Source of the DNA: Curvularia sp. ZM96
Lineage: Eukaryota; Ascomycota; Dothideomycetes; Pleosporales; Pleosporaceae
DNA: 64,000 bases
Direction of reading: 5' to 3'
NCBI GenBank assembly: GCA_022457065.1
Contig: JAJGBQ010000003.1
Coordinates: 4,092,001 to 4,156,000, forward strand
The position numbers and the translations under genes are program-made. How positions within the stretch are numbered: the stretch's first letter is position 1; every line of letters begins with the position of its first letter. The notes beneath the pieces were generated by a model. It had not been told where the DNA came from, did not search any database, and saw only the letters and a program-made list of their open reading frames with translations. Shown piece after piece: positions 10,452 through 19,215 of the stretch.

Positions 10452-13400
10452 CTATGATGTGTCAGAAATCTCTAGCAGAGATACTAGGCCGAAGTTCCTA
10501 CGGCCTAGTGCGACCACATCATCATACACAGCCGCGCAACCTGTTCTATATTCAAATGGAAGCCACAGCACTCGTCTGCCCCGGTAGTGTACCCAATACT
10601 CTGAGATGAAAATCTCAGGTGGGCTTGTCAGCTTTGGCGACGATGTGGTAAAGGAAAATCCAGTGGGGGTTGATCCGAGGCGAGTAAGCAAAAAGACTGG
10701 GTCATCAGAGAACGAAAGCCTGCTAACAGTAGCATCAGCAGGATGCGTCTGAAGCACCGTGCCCGAATTTGCGTGGTACCGCTTTGCATCCCACAGCTTG
10801 ACCATCCCACTCCCTAGTTCCCAGATGAGATGGCCTGGAAAGCTCTGAATAGTCTGCAGCCGATTTCCTGTGCTGACATCCCATACATTGACCACATCGT
10901 ATGATAGATTTGCTATCATGGTGCCGTCCGGCGAGAAAGCCACTGTCTTGACTAAGGCATTACCGATGAATGTTCGCTGTATTTTGCCTTGGCTCACATC
11001 CCATAGCACCACCACTCTGTTATCTGATACCCACGCTAGTAATGTTCCGTCCGGGGAGAAGGCTATTTCAGTAACAACTCCGAGATGGGACTCAAGTGTT
11101 TGCACCGTACCCGTGCTTATATCCCAAAGTTTTACCGTCCGATCCCACGACGTTGATGCTAGTCGCATACTATCGGGCGAAAATGCTATCGCCGAAATCA
11201 GTTTTGAATGGCCCCCGAGTCTTTGTGGCGCCTCGGCTGTATCCACCTTCCACAGGTCGATCGTATTGTCTTCTGGGCTCACGCCCCATGATATCAATGC
11301 CAGCATCTTGCTGTCTGGCGAGAAGGCCACCCCATCGACTGAGCAAGATAAGTTGTGCATCGTCTCCCGCTCTGATCCTGATCTTACGTCCCACAGCTTG
11401 ATTGACCTACCTCTTGATGCTTCATTCCATGATATTGACGCTAGCATCTTGCCGTCTGGCGAAAAAGCCATCTTCATGACTCCGTCTAAACTACCCTTGG
11501 TAGCTTTCCCTACCATATCTGCACCTGCATCCCACAGCCTGATCGCTCCGTCAGCTGATGCCGATGCCAGCACCTTGCCGTCTGGTGAGAAGGCTAGTGC
11601 TCTGATGAGAGCTTGATGGCCTTCAAATATGTGTAACAAACCTGTTTCGGCCCTCCACAGTTTAACCACTGAGGATGATATGAACGCTAGCGCCTTCCTG
11701 TTGGGCGAGAAAACTGGTGCTGTCCTGTAATTCGAATAGTCCAAAGGAAACGCCGCTAATTCTCCTGTGTTTACCCACCAAAGCATGAGTTTCTGATTAT
11801 ACGATGCTGATGCCAGCATTGTCCCATCAGGCGAAAAGACTAATTGTGCAATCCTTCCTACATGGCCACGAAGGGTGTGCAAAATCGCTCCTGTGGATGC
11901 GTCCCATAACTTGATAGTCTCTGTACAAGATACTGTCGCGAAGATCTTGCCGTCGGGAGAGAATGCCAATGGTGTTCCGTCATCGCGCTCAGCAGCCCCC
12001 ATCACCTTACACGTTTGTACATCCAGTACGCTGGCTGTCGCTTCATCATATATTAAAGCCAACGCCGTGCCTTCAGGAGAGAAGGTCACTGCTCGAGGAA
12101 AATATCCAGAACAATCAACCACATGCCAAATATTTCCCATACCCACGTTCCCTAGCAGGATCCTTCTGTCCCATGACGACAATACCAGCACCTTGCTGTC
12201 TGGCGAGAAGGCCATGTCCGTAATTCGGCCAATATCGCCCGGGGATCTTTGTAGTAGCTCGCCGGTCCAAGTGTTCCATAGCTCAACCGCTGAATTATGT
12301 GGCGCTAATGCTAATGTCTTGCTGTCTGGTGAGAAAATTATTTGTATGTTGAGGATTATGTGTGTGATGTTGGACGAATGCGATTCGAGTGTTTGTAGGA
12401 GCGCACCCGTGCCTATATCCCACACTTTGATCGTCATATTGTACGATGCCGATGCCAGCATCTTGCCGTCTGGTGAGAAGGCCATTACGCTATTTGAATG
12501 ACCCTCCAGCATCTGCAGTACCGCATTCCAGTGGCTGTCTATCTGAGTAACCTTCTTTATCCACCTCGGCATCTTGGATGTGAATTGCTTCTTCACTATG
12601 CTTCCACTCGGAGCAAATGACAATCCACTGCAGTACACCTGGAGCGGGGCTTGCTCAATTGCTGCCCGGCTATAGAGCGCGAACCGCCTCATGTCGTGAA
12701 CAAATTCACGAAGCTCGCGACATTCCTTCGCATAAAGTATTGTTAGCGGTACTCTCTACAGATTACGGATAGGACTTACTAGGGTCATCGACTCCAAAGA
12801 CCTAATAGCGTGGATACCCTCCGGCACTTTGCCCATCCAACCCAGCGCCTCCAGCCAGTGCAGGAAGTGCTCTTGTAGAAAGACATGTACCTCATCGCCG
12901 TCGAGAAGCTCAACATCGCCTCGTATAAGGTGTTGTATCCAATAGTGACAAGCATATTGCAGCTCAGAGGGGAGACATGGCTTGAACCCCTCGTTTTCGG
13001 TCACTAATGTACCAACAGCATCGACCCCACAAGCGCCTTGCTGGAGAGAACTTGACATAAGTTGTAGACATTTCATTGCCAGGTGCCGGTGCGCCGCCTT
13101 CTCGTCTACTACAAAGTTGGTATCGTTGCAACGATCTCCCCTAAGCAGGAAGTCACGGAACGACGGGTGATGGAGACGGAGCAGCTGGGCATTGTCCGTA
13201 GGGATAGCGAGAATGGCATGAAGACCTTTGAGCGTGTTTTTCACATACCTTTTCTGGAATTGTAGGACTTCGGACAACGCCTCAACTGAAAGCGGAAAAA
13301 ATAAGATCGCGATACTTCCTAGTAAGTTTCGAAGATCTTTGTAGTACTTTTGCCTCTCTTGTGCACTATGACCTCCCGGGACAGACGCCTGTAGTACTGT

Positions 13401-14486
13401 GACGTAGATGCTGTCGAGGTGCGCTTCGGGAGACCTCTCATGTCTTTCGCCCTCGAGAAGCATGCGTAGTCTTTCGTCAATATCCATGCCTCCACAAATG
13501 AAGCGATATGCAGTAGCAGCCCAGATGAAAAGACCACTTGCTTTCTGGACTAAGCTACCGATTGCTTCCGAACTAGGCCAATCATCATCTATTTCCTCTT
13601 TTTGGCGGTAAACCTCAAACTCATGCCTTAGGAAAAGGTTTATGTCTCGATTGACAACCGACTGGGGCATGTCGTGCAGCATAACTTGGTGCTTCTCTTG
13701 CAAACGGCTGAATTCAGATCGAATTGGCGCTTCAGGTCTGCTTGTTAGCAGTACTCGCAGCCGGAACTTTGTTAACGATCTAACCTCAGCTAACAGATGC
13801 GCAATAATGCAGATGTCGTCCTCGTTTTCGCACTCGTCGAGCGCGTCTACGACTAGAATGAGCGAGGCTGGACAGCTACTGTCGCTAAGCTTTGACAATG
13901 GGCCGAGGATAAGGTGATGCCATTGTTCACGCAGGGAATGATTGGCGATGTCGTCGCGCTTGATGATAGCCTTGCTAATAAGCTGCTTCGATGCTTCGAC
14001 ATTGTGCGCAAGCTGTATCGCGAGGCTCGTTACAAATTTGCTTGCACAACGTACGTCTTCGCCGCCACCACGCGAGAAAAAGAAACTGGCTGCCAAACGC
14101 TTCTTCTCATAGTAGTAGCGGTGCGCGACGGTCCGCGCGATCGTCGATTTGCCTGTGCCCGCTAGGCCGCTCAACCAGAAGATGCACCGCTCGTCTTGAC
14201 AATCTGCCCAGCTCTCTATCTTATCCAACAGGTCGTTGCGTGTGCCAGAGAGACATAGAGGCTCATGCTGCTTAGCGAAAGAGTAGATGGGAGCGTCAGT
14301 AGCATTCGGCAGTTGGCTCAATGGATCCTGAGATTGTCTAGAACTATTAGCTACTAACAATCAATCTGGTGGTAGAACATACTGCACAATGCTGGTTCCG
14401 TACACATTGTATTGCCCCGCCTGCACACCAATCCGCCCCTCATGATTGGTGAAGCTAGTGGGCTGATGCTGAGTAGGGGAGCTCAT
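10452..14486 (-). CDS. NACHT-WD40 NLR (STAND) receptor with N-terminal amyloid-like motif
   Basis: Three exons, 14486-14383, 14337-12780 and 12755-10452, join in frame to 1,321 residues. Residues 10-30 form a short Gly/Gln/Asn motif (RIGVQAGQYNVYG at its core) instead of a folded effector domain. The NACHT module follows: P-loop GLAGTGKST at 92-100, Walker B LILVVDALDE near 194-203, sensor-like LLTSRPEAP, and a winged-helix-like region before residue 555. From about residue 638 come roughly 13 WD40 repeats with the phrase AFSPDGK and WD-type ends (IKLWDASTG). The end, WLPFEYRTGC, is typical of fungal NWD proteins. Such receptors sense non-self or damage through the WD repeats and oligomerise through NACHT. 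The HeLo gene lies 575 bp upstream on the same strand. The start MSSPTQ is the last ATG before the motif; a longer upstream frame (to 14696) lacks a sensible N-terminus. Confidence 0.9.
10870..12501 (-). repeat. WD40 repeat array inside the NLR gene
   Basis: About 13 tandem units of roughly 120-135 bp. A block coding for ASxLPSGEKA on the antisense strand, that is FSPDGKxLAS on the sense strand, recurs throughout. Closely similar DNA blocks lie at about 11563-11590 and 12451-12480, and at about 11301-11330 and 12181-12212. Other units are clearly diverged in length and sequence. Confidence 0.8.
14397..14459 (-). other. predicted amyloid signalling motif of the NLR (residues 10-30)
   Basis: This codes for TSFTN-4 residues-IGVQAGQYNVYG. 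It is short, rich in Gly, Gln and Asn, free of acidic clusters, and isolated in a flexible N-terminus directly before the NACHT domain, which is where fungal NLRs keep prion-forming motifs. The V-Q-A-G core followed by Q-Y-N-V resembles the I/V-Q-x-G core of RHIM-like (PP) motifs. It aligns without gaps to the end of the adjacent HeLo protein. The amyloid property is inferred, not seen. Confidence 0.6.
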
Positions 14487-15061
14487 AGTGGACGTCCGAA
14501 ATAGCGCAATGGTAGGTGCGACCAGAGTACAAATATTCAGAGACAGCCCATTTGAGAAGTAGGTGCGCAACTGTGGGCACAATTTGGCTGGAGGAAGCTG
14601 TACATGTAAGAGGCATAGCCATATGTCCGTAGTCTTTCGCAAGGCAGAGAAGGCGTCTAATCTGGTTGACCCCGCAGCTGGAAGGCACAACGCCACACAC
14701 TATTGCTGTACATGCACGAATGTCTCGGTTTCAAGAGCTATCTTCTAGGTAGCAATACCGGTAGCGCTAGCGCGGGTTTCTCTCTAGCTACGTTTTCTAC
14801 CCTAGCCTGATCGTTGTGTCTCGATAGAACGAGTTAGTCAATATAGACATTAGAGAAACTATGCTATCAAAGTTCGCAACATATTCGCTCCGAGACGACA
14901 GACATGGCTTTCTAACACAAGATCCGTTTCACCAAATCGCACAGCTAGGCTCCCAGCCAATCGCCCCAACATGCAAGAAATTCCTACATTACGACTGTAT
15001 AGACCTTATATATAAGATTCTCTTTGGAGCTAGCTATCAAGAAATAGATGCTCGAGATACA
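14487..15061. other. spacer between HeLo and NLR genes
   Basis: This holds the likely NLR promoter and the HeLo 3' UTR. A GC-rich near-palindrome (GGTAGCGCTAGCGC) lies near 14760. No conserved coding frame was found. Confidence 0.4.
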
Positions 15062-15902
15062 TTAAAGATTGATAGTCTGACCCCCATGAATGGCCATGCT
15101 AGCTGCCTGGTTGGCAATCTTGCTGTTGTAGTTGTTGAATGTAGTGCTCTGCTTTCCCATCTTCGAGACAGTTAGCTACAATAATATTGAATCTCAGGCT
15201 AGGCTCACTTACGGCAGATTGTATAGCCGTAGATATCGCTTCCTCCAGGGCCTCGTCGTGAGACCGGACGATGTCACTTAGGACAGGTAAGCTCTCTATG
15301 CCAATTTCAGAGACTTCAGCTTCGCAAAGTTTAGGCTGCTCCTGCTTCACGGATGGAAACAGATCCAAGAGGGCGTCAACCAGGTCTTTGATGTCCTCGA
15401 TCAGCCTCTTGAAGTACTTCTCATCATATAGCGCCCATTTTGCTTTCTGGTACAGTTTGCTGCTGTTCTGACGCTTGATACATAGAGCACGCATTTTTTC
15501 ATGTAATGACTGGCCGACAGCGTCCATATCGGCGGGTGCCTCCAGGATAGTGAGATTCGGGTCGTCTGCTCTTTTAAAATTCTTGTACTTTGCAGAGCTT
15601 TTCTCAGCATCCGCGAATAACTCCAGTATCTGACCCAGCACCATTTTGGCCTTGGCTATGTCTTCCTGCTTGACTGTCTCATCTCGCAGCGATCGAGTGT
15701 TTTCCAGTTCCCCACTCAGGCCTACAGCTTCACCCCAGCGCGATAGTCGTACCCTCGCATGATCCAGCTTGAGTAAGCTAGTTTGGAAGTTGGTGCCAAA
15801 GCTGCGGCCAAGCTGAACGTACTCGAAGCAATCCACGGCGTTGTTGAAGAGACCTGCCAGCGCGAAAACGCCGATGGCGAGACCGCCAGCTTCCATAGCC
15901 AA
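15062..15902 (-). CDS. HET-S-like HeLo-domain protein with a short amyloid-like tail
   Basis: Exon 1 (15902-15213) encodes 230 residues that follow the HeLo domain of HET-s/HET-S closely: LFNNAVDCFEYVQLGRSFG at the N-terminus, RLSRWGEAVGL, and WALYDEKYFKRLIEDIKDLV near residue 165. Exon 2 (15160-15062) adds 32 residues ending IHGGQTINL. The intron starts GTAAGT at 15212; I prefer the acceptor before 15160, 10 bases after a CTAAC branch site (52 bp), but an acceptor 15 bases earlier keeps the same frame and adds five residues. In HET-S the HeLo domain inserts its N-terminal helix into membranes and kills the cell when the C-terminal prion domain folds. Here the N-terminal hydrophobic segment (AGGLAIGVFALAGLF) is intact, and the usual two-repeat prion domain is replaced by one short motif matching the NLR. 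Confidence 0.88.
15083..15145 (-). other. predicted amyloid signalling motif of the HeLo protein (residues 236-256)
   Basis: This codes for TTFNN-4 residues-KIANQAASMAIHG. Against residues 10-30 of the NLR it gives 7 identities of 21 without a gap (T, F, N, I, Q, A, G), plus conservative pairs S/T, R/K, H/Y, G/A twice and V/I. It sits at the extreme C-terminus, the place of the HET-s prion domain. Alignment was by eye. Confidence 0.55.
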
Positions 15903-16669
15903 GCTCGTTTCAGGTGGATAAGGATGTGGTGTAATAGACGATTGAGGTCAACAATTTACGGGGCTACCGATTTCTCAAGATACGGCGCGGTGAGATGCAG
16001 AGAACCTGGGATGTTTAGATACAACATGAGGAACATAATGCGTGGAGGATTAGGCACTCCTTGTATGTTGTGGCTGCGTGGCGCAGCGCCTCTCAGCTGC
16101 GGGGGTAGGCAGTTGTCAATTCTGCCTCACGAAGCGCCTACGTAAAGACACCTTGCCTGCCTCTGCAGCAGCCCTTGGCAGGCGATACATTCACAAGTCT
16201 TCGCTATGCAGCATCAAGGAACAGCATAGACAATCGCCTTCTCAACATTAATAACAAGTGAAGAAGTAGTATACTTCAGCTGTAGCAAAGTTAGACGAAG
16301 TAGCTGTTATCTTTAACTGCATAATGCTAGAAACCTTGAGCGCATCGCTATTAGCGCTCAGACGCCACGGTTCGCAACCGTCAGATTCTAATGGCGCCGC
16401 TTCAGCATAACACAAATGAACGAAGTTTAGCTATTCATCTTACCTCTTCGAAAGAAACCTCAGATTCACAAAACAGCAATCACCCACGAAACCAGGTAAG
16501 GGCAAATTGATGAAGTGAAAAAGTCTTCATATTTACATTCTCAAGTTTTTATACGACAAACCGAAAGATGAAAAATTGTGATAAATATATACAGTTCAAA
16601 GAATCAGGGCTGCCCAGAGCCGCCGTTTTTTTCAACCAATCTCCCACATCAGCCCAACAAGACTACTTT
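15903..16669. other. promoter region of the HeLo gene
   Basis: No gene seen. AT-rich segments lie near 16230-16330 and 16540-16590; the latter probably belongs to the 3' UTR of the endoglucanase gene. Confidence 0.4.
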
Positions 16670-17743
16670 CTAGTGGAAGTAGCTCTTAATCTTGGGCAAG
16701 ATGTTAACCCAAGCAGCACCGGAGGTAGGCTCCATGCTGTACATGTAGTCGCCCCACCAGGGACCAGCAGCCCACCAAGCCGCACCCATCCAGACATCCG
16801 AGTTCTTAGCCATGTAGTCAAGACCACCCTGAAGAGCAGTGATGCACTGGGCGTTGCTACCAGCGCCGAACTCGCCAATGAAACCCTGGAGCTTGTTGTC
16901 CTTGAGCCACTTGGTGGCGGCCTGGAGACGCTCCTGGAAAATGGTGCTGCTGACGCACTCGGCGTGGGTACCGGACGAGTCGCTGTCGAGGTACTGGTGC
17001 ATCTGGAAGACAAGCTTGTTCTGGGGGTCCTTGAGTTTGATCATGCTTGCGGCATTGCCGGATGAGACCCAGCTCCAGGCACCGGTCCAGGCGTTGCCCT
17101 CCGGCGTGATGTATTGCTTGGTGGCGCCTGCAGCGCGGATACCGTCGATACCAGCTTGATTGAGGCTGACGACAAGATTCTGGTCCATATCATGGAACTC
17201 GTTATTGATGTCCCAGATAACGAGCTCGTTGTCCTTGTACTGCGTGGCGACAGTGGTCCACCACTTCTTGAAGGCCGCAGTGTCGCTGATTATCTGGCCG
17301 TTGAAACGGCCATAGTTGTGTGGCTGGATCATGGCGTACGCGCCCTTGGAGGTGACGTAGTGCACAAGCTCAGTAAGGTTTCCAAGGTAGTTGGAGTCCA
17401 AGGAGCCAGTGAGCCCACTAGGTGTCAGGCGCTCCATCAGGAAGTTGATGCGGAAGAGGTTCATGCCCTGTGCCAGGAATTGGTCAACCTGCTTGCTATC
17501 GATCCAGACATAGTCCTTGTTGTAGAGACCGGGAAGGTGAGCCTCGCCGAACTCTGGGCCAGACTCGTTGATGCCGAACCACTTCAGCTTGCCACTGGAC
17601 TGGCTTGTTGAAGAAGAGCCTGCTGCCGCAGCTGCCACTGGCGCTGCTGCAGCCTGACCAGAACTTTTGGGTTGGTTGCGGTGGGGGCAAGCCAAAGCGG
17701 TGCCAGCCAGGGCGACCGCAGCGAGAATGTTGTTGAAGAGCAT
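16670..17743 (-). CDS. secreted GH5 endo-beta-1,4-glucanase-like protein
   Basis: A single exon of 357 residues starting MLFNNILAAVALAGTALAC, a clear signal peptide, followed by an Ala/Ser/Gln linker (AAAAPVAAAAAGSSSTSQSS) and a GH5 catalytic barrel. Family landmarks in order: KWFGINESGPEFGE, FRINFLMERLTP, PHNYGRFNGQ, WDINNEFHD with the presumed acid/base Glu, HQYLDSDSSGTHAEC, IGEFGAGSN with the presumed nucleophile Glu, and WWAAGPWWGDYMYSMEP. This fits subfamily GH5_5 cellulases, which cut cellulose or other beta-glucans outside the cell. No CBM1 cellulose-binding module is present; the linker-like N-terminus may be its remnant. The residue after the acid/base Glu is Phe where most members have Pro. 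An in-frame ATG at 17797 would place a charged stretch before the signal, so I prefer 17743. Confidence 0.9.
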   Translation of the reverse strand: MLFNNILAAVALAGTALACPHRNQPKSSGQAAAAPVAAAAAGSSSTSQSSGKLKWFGINESGPEFGEAHLPGLYNKDYVWIDSKQVDQFLAQGMNLFRINFLMERLTPSGLTGSLDSNYLGNLTELVHYVTSKGAYAMIQPHNYGRFNGQIISDTAAFKKWWTTVATQYKDNELVIWDINNEFHDMDQNLVVSLNQAGIDGIRAAGATKQYITPEGNAWTGAWSWVSSGNAASMIKLKDPQNKLVFQMHQYLDSDSSGTHAECVSSTIFQERLQAATKWLKDNKLQGFIGEFGAGSNAQCITALQGGLDYMAKNSDVWMGAAWWAAGPWWGDYMYSMEPTSGAAWVNILPKIKSYFH

Positions 17744-19215
17744 GGTAAGGAATGAAATAAGCTGTCTTGGAAAAAGCTTGTGTGGCCTGCGTACCAAGCA
17801 AATTGGGGGCGATCAAGACTTCTTTATACAAAGGACCATCTTGTATTAAATGACCACATGGACCACATGGCCCATCGCCATCCGGAATCTAGCGTCCCGT
17901 CTCCTCAATAGTATACAATCAATTCATTCGGTGCTAATATGAAACTGACCACAGAGAATTGCTTACGCAGTGTTCTGGAACCGGGATCCAGATTACATTA
18001 CCCAAAGCTGCCTCGCTTGACTCTGATCGGCCAGGGATATGGGTCATGTGTCGTAGCGCGGGCGAAACAACGGGCCACTGTCATTCGTGGAAGCGGTAGA
18101 AACGTGAGAGCACGCGCGCTTGAAACAATGCGCCATCTACAGATGCCGTCAGAGTATGTGCCCCAATTTCGGAGCTGGCCATGAAACGTTGGGCTGGACA
18201 TGGATGCTCCATGAAGACTAACGTTTTGAAGTACATGTCACTGGCTGATCCTAGGACAAACCCCGTTAGCAGATTGCTCGTAGATTAATCCTTCTGCGTC
18301 CTTACTGCTTCTGTCCTAGCGTCAAGTTTACCGGTGGCATTTAACCTGGAGAATTGCTGTCACAAACGCGATGATGAGAAAGGAAAGGCGTGCGAACGCT
18401 AAGCATCAGGAACCGGAAAGTTTAAATTGCTTGACACTCATCGTGAATTTAGCTTGCTCGATCAGAGCATAATATCCACCAGACAAATTTTGTCGAGGGC
18501 AGTATGAACCAGCTCGCTCTTTCTGAGTAACTAAGCCCGTACGTGCTGATTTGGATTTACTGAGCTGTCTCTTCTTACGTAAAACTAGCAGCTATTCATG
18601 TTTTCAGTGTTGAAAAAACTTGGTGTTGTTACGAAGTCTTGGTGGTGAAGAAGATGGGCCTGGGCCTTATGTCACGCTAAGAACGATCATAACCTCCACA
18701 GCACCACGTTTTTTGTGGGTAACTGATCAAACCGGCAATAACGCCGCCCCACGCTCTCGGTGTAAATTGTCGGCGCGAGCCGTCTGGAAACTCCCCAATA
18801 CCTGCAGCCTGGAACCGGTTTTATCACCTGGATCCACTAGTTGTAGTTCGCAAGCATAAGGTCGGCCGAATTTCTGATGCATATTTTATATCCATATCAA
18901 AATAAACTCGCGGCAATACTGTTGCACTGTGCTATCGATGCAATTTCTCTTGGGTAGCCCCACTGGTTCTGCTCTCATATATGTCTATCAAATAGGCAAT
19001 CCGATGTTGTATTAAGTGATCATGGCAAGAGCACGTAGGCGAACAGGGGTCGCCAACTATGGGCGGGCAGAACGGCGTCACTTCATATGCCCTTCACGTA
19101 TACGCGAACATGGAACTGAGTTTGATGGTTACCATTTGAAAGCCTACTATTAACATTTCGTCCGATTCTAACCCTGAGCGACTGATATCCAGGACTTCCG
19201 CTTGCTCAAAGATCG
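17744..19215. other. 1.5-kb gene-poor region
   Basis: This holds the endoglucanase promoter and the RING gene 3' flank. Open frames such as 17939-18184 and 18620-18859 are short and have no recognisable content or splice partners. No repeat or transposon end was seen. Confidence 0.4.

Noticed and set aside
10870..12501. Long plus-strand frames with a repeating LPSGEKA phrase
   Set aside because: They are the antisense of the WD40 repeats of the NLR gene; the repeat phrase mirrors FSPDGK on the real strand.
14487..14696. Upstream extension of the NLR frame to an ATG at 14696
   Set aside because: The extra 70 residues look random and would bury the motif; the ATG at 14486 leaves the motif at the free N-terminus.
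15099..15212. Reading through the HeLo intron as the true protein end
   Set aside because: A canonical GTAAGT donor, a CTAAC branch site and an acceptor are present, and splicing gives a tail that matches the NLR motif; kept only as a possible retained-intron form.
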